From contig OX328102.1 in the NCBI GenBank assembly GCA_946811185.2, positions 12,587,194 to 12,651,193 on the forward strand: a stretch of DNA of 64,000 nt, written 5' to 3'. Positions 53,889 through 63,905 of this stretch are shown here, piece by piece. How positions within the stretch are numbered: position 1 is the stretch's first letter; every line of letters begins with the position of its first letter. Below the pieces are notes generated by a model. That model did no database searches and was not told where the DNA came from. It saw only the letters and a program-made list of their open reading frames with translations. The translations under genes and the position numbers were made by a program. This DNA comes from Hippopus hippopus. Lineage: Eukaryota > Mollusca > Bivalvia > Cardiida > Cardiidae.

Positions 53889-55257
53889 ACCCCGAACTTC
53901 GGTAGGTTTCATATCTCTGTGCATTTACACATTTCTGTACAAACACTATTTTTTACGTTCCTTGACTACTCATCTGTCAAAATCGTTGTGGAGAAAAATA
54001 ATTTCTTGCTTCAAGAAATCGATACTTTTCTTCCAATGTTTTCCATGCCATTAAAAAAAAAAACATATTTCCTTGCTTTCAAATACATATCCTTTGTGTC
54101 AATTTGCTTGTTAGTACTCGTCGGTGATAATTAAAAAAAACATGTATCGTAATGGTTTAATAATGATACGAATAATTTTAGGAAATCTGAATTAGCCAGA
54201 CATGAAATACATTTTTGTACCCGAAAAGCTAGGATAATGCATTTAAAACAGTAACTTCTAAAGTTGTAAATTGCTCTAAATGAAATAGACATTTATAGAC
54301 AGAAAAACGCCCCCATACTGCATTCATTTTAAGATTTTTTTCAATGAATATGTATAAGGGTTGTGTACAAATTAATTCTATATAAGATCAGGCTGCATGT
54401 TCTGTGTACTTGCATCTTACTGAACTACGCATGGGATAACAGATGTTCAAAGTGAGATTTGAGCTTTAAGGTAGTAGACCCCTAACGCTTCTAGTGCAAC
54501 ATGGAATAAAATTTCTTGTTAGTTGATAAATAAGGATTTTATACTGATATAATACTTTTGTACATTTTTAACCGACCAGAAATTCCTTTGATGTCTATCT
54601 TGAAATTATTTGTTGATACTTTTGTTAGTTTCCTGAAAAGGGAGGTAATTCTTCTCTCCCGTTGTAATGAGAATATAGTGGTTTTAGATTTATAAATGAT
54701 AATTATAAGAAGGAAAAAAAGGAAAAAGTGGCTCGGTTAAAGTAGTACAATAATACTCATTTTTAATCATAGCAAATTTTGTAGGATGATATTATAGTGG
54801 AAATAGCCGTTTTCCATTAGGGGTCCACTTCCTTTAAGCTTTAAGGATTCGAATTTTTGGAAAAGTCTGACAAAAGCTCCCCACAGAAGGTCGTTAACAT
54901 CTATAGGAATATGTTCAGTTTTCTCTTTTATGTACAGAATATATCCATGCCTTTTTTCTTCAAAAGGGTTCAATGTAACATTCATAAAATATGTTCTTAA
55001 CTACGGAACAATGCAGATCAAAGACCCCTGATCAGGCTGCACTTCCTGTGCAGTCAGATATGTATCTACACTGTCCGCTAGGAGCACTCAATACACCAAT
55101 AACAGTTCAAGAGGTTTGATATATATACAAAACTTATTCGCTTGCTGTTGAGTTTATCTCAAAGTGTTATCGAAAGCTTAATCGGTAACTGCTTAGTGGG
55201 AACTTCCGGTTTCCTTTTAATATTCCGTCTGGTCTGATAGGATATACAAAAAAAAAT
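53889..55257. other. ITIH intron 1, middle part
   Basis: AT-rich; an H2-like hairpin remnant lies at 55015-55085 (ATCAGGCTGCACTTCCTGTG). No exon supported. Confidence 0.45.
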
Positions 55258-55533
55258 ATTTGAGCCGTGCTCTGGCAAAAGGAGGCTTAATGCGTCTCCA
55301 TGATGCATGATACCAAGCAAGCTATTACATAATTATGGATGCATACATGTAATTGTCACAATTTTTCAACAACCGAATTAATCATGAGGTAGACTGGGCC
55401 TTGGATATACAGAAAATTGACCAATAGCGAAAAGTTTCGGCCCAGGTTAGCCTGCGCGGATTGCGCAGGCTGACCTGGGCCGATACTTTTCGCAGATACA
55501 TTAAGCCCCCGTTTCACAGAGCATGGCTCATAT
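55258..55533 (+). mobile_element. P-family palindromic element (reference copy)
   Basis: TGAGCCGTGCTCTGGCAAAA start and GAGCATGGCTCATATA end are inverted repeats, continuing inward (GGAGGCTTAATGCGTCTCC / GATACATTAAGCCCCCG). Core GTTAGCCTGCGCGGATTGCG plus CAGGCTGACC. About 275 bp, no coding. Confidence 0.88.
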
Positions 55534-55555
55534 ATGTAGGAGATGTATAGATCTA

Positions 55556-55784
55556 TTAACCCTTTTCCACACAATTCCGAGTTTTCACGACTTCAAGAAA
55601 GAAGCCTTATGAAAACAATGTGAGAAAAGGAGGAAACGCCGGCAACCAGCATTTTCTCATTTTCCCACATTATCTTCTACCTTAATAAAGACAGACAACA
55701 TCATTTGAGATACTTTCAATTTGTCGGCTGCAAATGCTTTCAATTTGGACCAGTCCAAAATTTTGTCGTTTGGTGAAGGGTTAA
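55556..55784 (+). mobile_element. H1 hairpin MITE
   Basis: TTAA 55556-55559 and 55781-55784, CCCTTTTCCACACAATTCCG; arms AATGTGAGAAAAGGAGGAAA / TTCTCATTTTCCCACATT; typical GTCCAAAATTTTGTCGTTTG end. Confidence 0.88.
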
Positions 55785-55995
55785 ACCCGTTACGGAACAA
55801 CCCCGTGGTTTAACTACCGGGATGAAAAGAGCTTGTGAAAACAGTGTGGGACAAGGAGAAAATGTTGATTACCAGTATTTTATCAGGATTTTTTCAACCC
55901 TTTCGAAGACAAATCGGATTTTGTTAGATACATTATTTGAGTTCTGCAATTGCTTTTAATATAGACTTAAACTTGTCGTCTGCTACAGACTGGAG
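55781..55995 (+). mobile_element. H1 hairpin MITE (shares TTAA with previous)
   Basis: Starts at TTAA 55781-55784 with ACCCGTTACGGAACAACCCC; hairpin shortened after TTGATTACCAGTATTT; ends near CTTGTCGTCTGCTACAGAC. Confidence 0.75.
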
Positions 55996-56057
55996 ACAGT
56001 AGTGCGAGACACAGCAACTATTTTGAAATCGTTATTGATTAGGATTTTCTTTTTTCT

Positions 56058-56270
56058 GCACCAAACGACAAAATTTTAGACTTGTCTAAATTCAAAGAAT
56101 TGCGGACGATAACTCAAATGTTGCAAAGGTGATTTGGTTTGTATCAGAAAGGCATAGAAAAAATTGTGGGGAAAGGAAAATATGCCGGTTACTAGCATAT
56201 TATCCTTTTCCAACGATGTTTTTAAAGGCTGCCTCCCACAGGGTCGTTAAATCATGGGATTGTTTGTTAA
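56058..56270 (-). mobile_element. H1 hairpin MITE
   Basis: ACCAAACGACAAAATTTTAG start, GGAAAATATGCCGGTTACTA hairpin around 56190, TTGTTTGTTAA end at 56267-56270. Confidence 0.82.
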
Positions 56271-56493
56271 CTCCCTCCAACACGACAAAAATCTAGACTG
56301 GTCCAAATTGAAAACATTTGCAGACGACAATTTAAATGTAGCTCGAATGATGGAATTGTCTTTGATAGGGTAGAAAACATTGTGGAAAAAGGAGAAAATG
56401 CTGGTTACCAGCATTTTCTCCTTTTCCCACAATGTTTTTAAATGGTTTTTGTTCAAGGTCGTCAAAACTCGGGATTTTGTGGTAAAGGGACAT
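56267..56493 (-). mobile_element. H1 hairpin MITE (shares TTAA with previous)
   Basis: Starts at TTAA 56267-56270, CTAGACTGGTCCAAATTG; near-perfect hairpin around 56405; ends GGATTTTGTGGTAAAGGGAC. Confidence 0.85.
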
Positions 56494-57192
56494 AGGATTT
56501 ATCCGGAATGAATTTTTGTTTGATTATTGCGTCAGTTAATGATTTGTTTCTATGTTATAGTTTGAATGGGTTGTTTCAAGAGTAACTCAGTAATATCAGT
56601 TTGACAGCCGTACTATTCTAGTCCTTCTTTTGTTTTACGGGTACTAGGCTGCGTCTCTGTAGCGCCTTGCCCATGGCCACTCCAACATGACGAGTATAGT
56701 AAGCAGTGATCGAATCGAGGTCTCTATATCACAAAACAATGTTTTAGCCACTTAGCCATGAGGAATCTCCTTTTTCATTGGTCATCTTTATTTGTTCGCT
56801 TGGTGTTCAAGACAGTAAAAAAAAAACGTGTTGTACCCCCTGATTTTTTACCTGGTTTGATTTTTTGACGTGAATAATATTACATGTGGTTGAAATTAGA
56901 ATCCGGCTGCTGCATACACCATCAAGCCGGTCTGTTGCCTGTAAAAAGAACTGAACTGAGATATCCCTTGACTTCACGGCAGCGGCTACCGATCGAGCTG
57001 TTTCAACCTCTGATGGGAGGTATGAGACGGAGACTGCAAGCCGTTATCCAGGCCAGGGCGAAAGTACGCAATATTGACTGATTGTGTGTGCCCATTCTCT
57101 GCATGTCACTTTTAACCTATCTTATTTTTCGAAAATAAATTCCCAGTTTTTTACCAAACTTTCTCGTTTTTCTAAAATTCGAACGCAATAAG
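56494..57192. other. ITIH intron 1, nothing certain
   Basis: Includes an open frame at 56884-57081 with no recognisable domain and no convincing splice borders. Not called as an exon. Confidence 0.4.
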
Positions 57193-57357
57193 CAAAAATT
57201 CCTATTTACCATGCTGGTAACCAGCATTTTCTCCTCTTTCCACAATATTTTTCTGTCCTTCCCAGACAAATCCCATCATTTGAGTCACATTTAATCTGTC
57301 GCCTGCGAATGCTTTCAATTTGATCAAGTCGAAGAATTTGTCATTTGGTAAAGGGGT
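57193..57357 (+). mobile_element. H1 copy, left half missing
   Basis: Starts inside the hairpin (ATGCTGGTAACCAGCATTTT), then CCCATCATTTGAGTCACATT and GTCATTTGGTAAAGGGG end. Confidence 0.75.
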
Positions 57358-58085
57358 AAGGTTTGATACATGTGGTAAAAGAAGAAAAAAATAAGTTTAA
57401 GAATAGGTTAAATTTTTCAGCAATGTTTTCCAAAGCCGTCTGGTTCAGGTAGTCTACATGAGGTCATAAGTTACCTTGACCAATGAAGTTTTTGTGCGGC
57501 TTCCGGTTTCCATTTTCAGGTTTGCAAGACGTATTCTAGTTCAGTGACGATGTTTTCACGCACAGATGAAACACGGACGCTCAGTCTTTCTGTTTCCTCG
57601 TAAATCCTTAGGCTAAACTACTGAACTGAATTTTGTTTGAAATGAAAAATTGACTTTAAAGTAACAGTGGCTGCCAAAAGTAAACAAATCGGCCGACTAA
57701 TAGCGAAACGGTACGATCCTGCGATCGTGACGGCCTGCGCGGACTGTGCAGATGCGTTAACCCCCCTTTTCAGAGAGTATACGACTCCCATATTTTCTAT
57801 ATTCCGATTTCGACTTTAATCATAAATTACTTGCAGATCTGAATACCATACATGCTTGTATATATATAGAGAGAGAGACCCACAAAACGATGGCCATTAA
57901 GATTTCGAGGCTCCGCTTCAAAGACATACCGCTCGGCTGCAAACTCGATGTAATAGTTATTACTCCGTCTATGAAGAACTCTGTTTCATCTTTCCTTTTC
58001 CAAATCATCCGTTAAATGTAAAACAGCATATGTTTAGAGCTGCAGCCATGATCTGTATTTATCAAAAGTGCAAGTTGTGACTAGA

Positions 58086-58347
58086 TGGCTTGCAACACGC
58101 GAAAAGGGGCATTCAGACATTTGCGTAAAGTGTCGTCTCGGATCAGCCTGCGCATTCCGCGCGGGCTAATCCGAGACGGCACTTTACGACTACATTAGAT
58201 TTTGTACTACAGCAGACTTGCGCAAAACAGAAAATTACATAAAAACGGAAAGTCTCTATTCAGATTAGCCTGCGCGGACTGCGCAGGCTGATCCGAGACG
58301 ACACTTTACGCAAATGTCCGAATGTCCTTTTTCGCGCGTTGCAGGCC
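58086..58347. mobile_element. M-family palindromic element
   Basis: TGGCTTGCAACACGCGAAAA start, GCGCGTTGCAGGCC end, inner GTAAAGTGTCGTCTCGGATC / GATCCGAGACGACACTTTAC, core CCTGCGCGGACTGCGCAGG. Confidence 0.87.
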
Positions 58348-58361
58348 ACATAAAAAAAATC

Positions 58362-58600
58362 ATTTGAGCGAAGCTCTGGCAAAAAGGGGGCTTGATGCAT
58401 CTCCGTGATGCATTATACCAACAAAGTCATCACATGACAATTATTGACCTATGAAATTTATTTTGTCTAAAAATCAACTTAATCACGAGGTAGACAATTT
58501 AGAATTGAAAAAAGTTTCGACCCATGTCGCGGACTACGCAGGCTGACATTGGTCGATAATTTTGCGGGTATATTTTACCCCCTTTCACAAAGCATGGCAC
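58362..58600 (+). mobile_element. P-family palindromic element
   Basis: GAGCGAAGCTCTGGCAAAAA, GGGGGCTTGATGCATCTCCG, AAAAAGTTTCGACCCATGTC, GACATTGGTCGATAATTTTG, CACAAAGCATGGCAC. Core shortened. Confidence 0.8.
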
Positions 58601-58806
58601 ATTTATACAAATATCTACGAAATACAGGGCGGTTACCAAATCAGTTGCTGAAAAAAGCAGTACGAAGGAATAGGAACCTGCAAAGAAATAGAACTTTAAA
58701 TTTTCTTCATTCCAATGATGATTAAATTGGCATCCCCCACCCTGTCTTTTCTTTAAAATGAGCGACAAGTTCTTTTTCAGTATAAAATATAAAGTGATTG
58801 TTCGTG

Positions 58807-59355
58807 TTAAAGGTGGCCCTTCAGATTTTGGGACGAAAATTTTACAAAAATACAAAAAAATCATCCTTATACTCCCAAAGCCTTTTAATTTTCATTCATA
58901 AAACACCAGTAGTCGAAAACCATCCGACAACAAGAAAAATTAAAGATTTACTACGGCCCAGGTCGACACCGACGGGAAACACGGTCTATTTTTACATGAG
59001 CAACTCGCTCATTTACATACTGGAAATACACAGACGAAGCTTCAAACATAGCGTCCGAAGAAGACATTATGGAAAATAATTACATGCTTGTTATGTTATG
59101 GAATTTAAGCGTCATTAGTCACGTGCTAGTCACTTGACATTCCCACAATGCTTTTTTGATTTCTGGCGCGAAATCTAAAAATACCTTAAAAGGCTACGTA
59201 GCCTTTTAAGGGAACACCATAATTTTTTTTTTTTTTTTTTGTAATTTTATGATTCTTAATTATTGATGATTTGTATTGTTTTTTCATATAAATTTCAGTG
59301 ATATATATATTTTTTATTTTGGTGAGATGTGATAAATCTAAATACCCACCTTTAA
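58807..59355. mobile_element. Third TTAA-bounded element
   Basis: TTAAAGGTGG (58807-58816) and CCACCTTTAA (59346-59355) are exact inverted ends with TTAA outside. 541 bp between the TTAA copies. A perfect palindrome CTTAAAAGGCTACGTAGCCT plus TTTAAG lies at about 59184-59209. No coding domain recognised. Confidence 0.6.
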
Positions 59356-59579
59356 GAGACAGGTATATATTGTCACGAGTTGGCCGACCAGTTCACATGC
59401 TCTCCCAGTATCACTTTGCCAAAACGCTAAGTAAATGTAGTAGATATAGCTAATATGTCATTTTATTTATTTGATGATCTCTGCTTATAATATAAACACG
59501 AACTTAACACATTCTTACCTGCAATTGCTCCTTTTCCTATATTTTTTTCATATTGTTGAAAAATAATGTCATTATTCAA

Positions 59580-60150
59580 TATTTTCATTAATGTTTAGAA
59601 GGTGTTGAACCAGCCTTCACACTTTTGAATCAGAGTTTGGGCGTAATACTTTTTGATATGAACTGTTCTTAAATCTACGTAAGCCGGACAGACTAATAAA
59701 AAATGATATTCATGTTCAAATTCATTTTTGTCACACCAAGTGCAGATACGTAAATTTCTTTCCACTCTGTTGTTACCATATCTTCCTGTCTCAATTTTCA
59801 ATTGGTGTGATGAAAGTCAAATTTTTTCTAAATGTGTCATCCATTTCCCGGATAGAACGTTTAAAAAATGTTCCATGTCTGTTGGAGTACGAATAAAACT
59901 GTAGATTGTAAATGATCCATTATTTATAGAACTATGTAAATTTTGCGTAAATTCGACAATGACCCTGTTTTTGAAAAGAACATGAAAGGTTTTAAGATTT
60001 ACGCCATGTGGATTAAACCATACGTATGCAAATGATACTGACATAAAAGACTTTTGACATTACTGCACCAGTTTGAACCATCTCTCTTACACTTCGTATT
60101 TCTGTAAACTATTCTGGACCCTTTATTTACGATTTTAGGAATAAATAATG
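59580..60150 (-). pseudogene. LINE retrotransposon 3' fragment (RT C-terminus)
   Basis: Three minus-strand pieces in different frames give NWCSNVKSLLCQYH (about 60060-60110), FAYVWFNPHGVNLKTFHVLF with a following HSSINN (about 59817-60044), and LKIETGRYGNNRVERNLRIC, then a C-x2-C...H-x4-C cluster reading EYHFLLVCP (59595-59801). This is the tail after the reverse-transcriptase domain of non-LTR elements, with its terminal zinc-knuckle-like motif. At least two frameshifts and the lack of any RT or endonuclease domain show a dead, 5'-truncated copy. It lies in ITIH intron 1, its truncated end close to the 60182 acceptor. Confidence 0.8.
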
Positions 60151-60181
60151 GAAAATAAATGCCCCTTTCTTTATGTTTCAG

Positions 60182-60339
60182 GGACCACGAGTGGTTTCCA
60201 TACACATGCGATCCGACATTGTATATCGTTTCGCGGAGACCGTGGTGACGTCGACCATTGTCAATGAACTTTTCGAGGCCAGGGAGGCGACTTTTGACGT
60301 CAGTCTACCTATGGAGGCCTTCATTTCAAATTTTACATT
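60182..60339 (+). CDS. ITIH-like gene, VIT-domain exon
   Basis: Acceptor atgtttcag ends at 60181 and donor gtaagt starts at 60340. In phase 0 it reads GPRVVSIHMRSDIVYRFAET, VVTSTIVNELFEAREATFDV and SLPMEAFISNFT, leaving two bases. The S-D-I-x-Y-R-F-A-x-T-V-V-T-S, E-A-T-F-D-V-x-L-P and A-F-I-S-N-F pattern is the start of the VIT domain of inter-alpha-trypsin-inhibitor heavy chains, secreted proteins whose vertebrate members have a VIT then a VWA domain and attach to hyaluronan. The rest of VIT and the VWA domain must lie beyond 64000. Cytosolic VWA5A-type VIT proteins are the alternative, less likely given the signal-peptide exon. Confidence 0.88.
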
Positions 60340-60418
60340 GTAAGTACAAAGTATTATCCTTGTTTCGTTTTCTTTTTGTCTACCCTCAAGATAAACATTT
60401 TAATTACGTTCGGATATA

Positions 60419-60703
60419 CGAGGGTTGTCCAACAAGTATGTAGACTTTTCCCATTACTCGGCTATTTATCAACTATTTAAAACCAAAAAAATGGTAAAGT
60501 ATTTATGGATGTGTCATTGATACGTGCTATAATTTTCATCAAAATACAATGATCGAGCAAAAAGTTACAAGTCACAGTATTTTGATGAAATTGGTAGCAT
60601 GTATTAAATAACATCAAATAATACGAGAGCAAATTTTGGTATTAAACTGTTGATAAATAGTTGCGTTCTAGGAAAAGTCTACATACTTTTCGGACAGCCC
60701 TCG
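60419..60703. mobile_element. mariner-type MITE
   Basis: TA at 60417-60418 and 60704-60705. Ends CGAGGGTTGTCCAACAAGTA and TACTTTTCGGACAGCCCTCG, continuing as TGTAGACTTTTCC / GGAAAAGTCTACA and CTATTTATCAAC / GTTGATAAATAG: inverted ends of about 57 bp. The GAGGG(C/T)TGTCC motif is the mariner terminal signature. Lies 79 bp after the ITIH VIT exon. Confidence 0.88.
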
Positions 60704-60806
60704 TACATAAAAAGTAACTTGTGATGACGCCTGACTCAGGGCTTTACTTCTCAATACGAGATCTACAGGCCTACTAGTTAACTATGAGTTGATGTTTTGC
60801 GTGTCA

Positions 60807-61670
60807 TTTTAGCTCCACTGGCCTGAGACCGGCGAGCTCACGTCAAAGTCATGTGTCCGTCATGCGTTAAATCAGTACATGCGTGCGTCCGCGCATCCGT
60901 GTGGGCGTTAACTTTTATTTCAACGACATTGTCGTCATCTACTCATTCAATTTTGACCAGACTTCACAGAAATGACCCATTGGTGTGAGGTTTGGTCAAA
61001 ATTGGTCCTACTACATTGCCTTTCAGAATTCTTTCAATGAATTTGTTTCCCTTGAAAACTATGGTAACAAAAGTGAAAAAGTTGAAAATCTTAAAAAATC
61101 TTGTTTTCAAAAATAGTATGTTGGCGGTCTCCGAAAATTGTTAAAAATAATCCTTTGCTGGAGCTCTGTCAAATTTTTATTATTTTATTATTATAATTTT
61201 GATCCGGCAAAGAACATGGCTGCTGTGGACTTGGACATTTTTTAATGCTCTGTAACAGAATATATCGAGCATTATATACGTAATGATTAGGGGAAAATAC
61301 TGTTTACTCGTGGCAACATGTAGTTTGTAACTGTTTATCTCCCTTGATTATCGAACTACAATGTGACATTATGAGTGTTGTGTATTCAAGGATTTTTTTT
61401 TATAGATAATGTTTAATTTTCGGTGATAACGATTTATTTTGATGTTGCAAGTAATGCTCAGGATAGCTGAATATTCAACATAAAGTAAGGTTTGTATTAA
61501 TATACTTTTTCTTCCAAAGCTAAAGTTTTGAAATCGTCTCGTCAAAGTATTCTTTTTTACAGTTCATAGATGGTGTGTCTGTGTGTGTGTGGGGGGGGGG
61601 GGGGGGGGGCTAGGCTATTATTTATTGAAAGGGAATTAGAGCGATACAGGTTCATTATGGCCCTCTTGTT
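60807..61670 (+). mobile_element. Helitron-like element
   Basis: Starts TTTTAGCTCCACTGGCCTGA with a short GAGCTC-bounded inverted motif, has GACCAGACTTCACAGAAATG in common with 41190-41215, and ends GAGCGATACAGGTTCATTAT plus GGCCCTCTTGTT. Non-coding, about 860 bp. A TG/poly-G run interrupts it at 61575-61610. Confidence 0.65.
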
Positions 61671-61716
61671 GGTAGTTTTGAAGGTAACTCTATCGTTTCC
61701 TCTGCTTCTGGTTACT

Positions 61717-61949
61717 TTACTCTTTACCAAACGACAAAATTTTAGACTTGTCCAAATTGAAAGCATTTGCAGACGACAAAAGAAACGTGACTCAAAAATT
61801 GAAACTTGACTTTAGAAGAGTAGAAAACATTGTGGGAAAAGGAGAAAATGCTGGTTACCAGCATTTTTTTTTTTTCTTTTCCCACAATGTTTTCAGAAGG
61901 CTTCTTCCTGTGGGTCGTTGAAACCAGGGATCGTTTGGTAAAGGGTTAA
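61717..61949 (-). mobile_element. H1 hairpin MITE
   Basis: TTACTCTTTACCAAACGACA start; hairpin around 61858 with a T-run expansion in the right arm; TTTGGTAAAGGG plus TTAA 61946-61949. Confidence 0.88.
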
Positions 61950-62044
61950 TCACACAGTCAATAAATCATAAATAAACAGGTACACGTTTGTAAATTGATA
62001 AAGCGCTGGGACCAGTTGACAATAGAATGAATCGGCGTCGTCCA

Positions 62045-62320
62045 GAGCCGAGCCTGATGGCTTAGTCGTAAAGGGACATGGTTTGAATCGCAGTAGTTGC
62101 CGATTCGAATCTCAATCTCGAGATCATATGTCTTAGGACTAATGATTGTCATTGCGACAGGATTTTTTCCTCTCTCATAGCAAAATGTTGTCTCGACTCG
62201 CCAGGTTGTTTTGCGTAGTATTGTTGAAAGAATCTCAAGGAAGCCATCGATAGGGCGCTGTCCACCGAGAAAAAAAAAAAGCTGACAAAATGCTATAAAC
62301 GGCGTTAACAACCAACAAAC
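62045..62320 (+). mobile_element. SINE family 2
   Basis: GAGCCTGATGGCTTAGTCGT head, GCCGATTCGAATCTC B box, TGATTGTCATTGCGACAGGA, AAAGAATCTCAAGGAAGCCA, ACGGCGTTAACAACCAACAA tail. Confidence 0.78.
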
Positions 62321-62771
62321 CCGCAAACAAAACAGACTTCACAGTCTCTATAAGTCAGCTATTTTAATTATCTAATATTTGATTTTCAGGCCAAGCTATC
62401 TGATTGGTCCGAACGTTCTGTTTTAGCCAATCAGATTGCTGGTCAGAGAATTTAGAATTAATACAATATGACCGTGATTGGTGAATACTGACCTTGGTCC
62501 ATTGATTATTTAACCACCCATGGTTCTATTTATCTAATTATTGTTTCATTTCGTCAATGGATCCATCCATCCATCCATCCATCCATCCAATCCACTCACC
62601 CACCGATCCATCCATCCATTTCATTGCTCTACTATATCAAACTCTACTTTATCACAAAGTAAAATCATCAATCTCTCGAATAGTATAAACAGTATAATTT
62701 TTGTATAAAAGTAATGCAGCAAAAATGTGTGTTTATTTGGTGGGGAATGCCTGATATGTGTATCTCTTAAT
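62321..62771. other. ITIH intron, (ATCC)n microsatellite
   Basis: (CATC)n at 62559-62620. An inverted motif CAAGCTATCTGATTGG..CCAATCAGATTGCTGG lies at 62391-62444. No exon recognised. Confidence 0.5.
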
Positions 62772-62985
62772 GGCCGCGTTTTAACGATCCCGAAGAAAAA
62801 GTCCTTTGAAAACGTTGTGGGAAAAAGAGAAAATGCTGGTAGCCAGCATTTTCTCCATTTCCCGCAACGTTTTCTACGAAAATAAGCACCGAAATCATCT
62901 TTTAAGCAGCACTGTTGTCTTCAAATACTTATGACTTGGTCAAGGTTAGAACTTAATTGCTTGATGAAGAGTTATGGTATAAAAA
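62772..62985 (+). mobile_element. H1 hairpin MITE
   Basis: GCGTTTTAACGATCCCGAAG, near-perfect hairpin GAAAACGTTGTGGGAAAAAG ... CATTTCCCGCAACGTTTTC around 62840, end TTGCTTGATGAAGAGTTAT. Confidence 0.82.
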
Positions 62986-63647
62986 TCTGCATTATGACAT
63001 ACTGTTACATACTATTACATACTGTAATTACGGTAAAACAGAATCCGCCTAACAAACTTCAATCATAAGACAAATTTCGGAATGGCGCCAGCAAATTTAT
63101 TTATGGCCGAGTGCTAAGTTTGTATTTGCATCTGTTTTATTTCAGTTTCCTCTCTTTGCAGCGTTATTGTTTCCTCGATTTGTAAATCTGTGTTCCGCTA
63201 TAGTTTTTTTTTTAGAAAAAATCCACAAGAAAGGATTTGTGGTGGTCTGGTTTCTACCAATCAGCGATCGCCTAATTACCGACTGCTGAGGAAAAACAGT
63301 GCACGAAGTCCAAAAATAAACTTGGCAATTCCATTCATGATCGGTCTGGCACGCGCCTGGCTAACTTTTCCTTATCGATATAAATTTCACACTATAATTT
63401 CATCAGTTTATAAATTGTGTATAAATTCCAATAATCTAATTTGGACAGCTAATAGATTAAAGGGAAAATTTAGAAATTTTATAAAAGAAAAAAAAACATG
63501 AACTCCAATTTTCCAGTTTGTTTTGTTTTCTTTGTCATGTGTTGGGTCCTCATACCAAAAACTGTCATCCAGTTACTACTCGAGGTGAAAGTGATAAGAA
63601 AAATATTGCATACTTTCTTCCAGTTTAAATACATGGGGCAGTATCAA
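62986..63647. other. ITIH intron, nothing certain
   Basis: An open frame at 63190-63501 has no recognisable domain. No continuation of the VIT domain found here. Confidence 0.4.
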
Positions 63648-63905
63648 AATATATGAGCCAAGCTCTGTGAAAAGGAAGCTTAATGCATCTGCGAAAGGTA
63701 TCTACCCAGGTCAGCCTGCGCATTCCCCGCAGGCTGATCAGGGCCGAAACTTTTCGCTATTGGTCAATTTTCTGTATCTGAAAGGACCAGTATACCTTAG
63801 GACAAAGTCGTTTGTTAAAAAAAAAAAGTTGGCTGTTATGGATCCATAAGTATGTGATGGCTGTTCTGGTACCATGCATCACGGAAATGCATTAAGCCCC
63901 CAATT
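63648..63905 (-). mobile_element. P-family palindromic element, rearranged
   Basis: ATATATGAGCCAAGCTCTGT start, GGTCAGCCTGCGCATTCCCC core, TTTCGCTATTGGTCAATTTT, GTTATGGATCCATAAG and CATTAAGCCCCCAATTCA end. Inner order is inverted relative to 55258-55533. Confidence 0.8.

Noticed and set aside
56884..57081. Open frame of 65 codons in ITIH intron 1
   Set aside because: No recognisable domain, no credible acceptor and donor in phase with the flanking exons.
59605..60150. Intact retrotransposon
   Set aside because: Only the tail after the RT domain remains and it needs at least two frameshifts.
63190..63501. Possible next ITIH exon
   Set aside because: The translation has no VIT-domain pattern and its phase does not match the two bases left by the 60339 donor.
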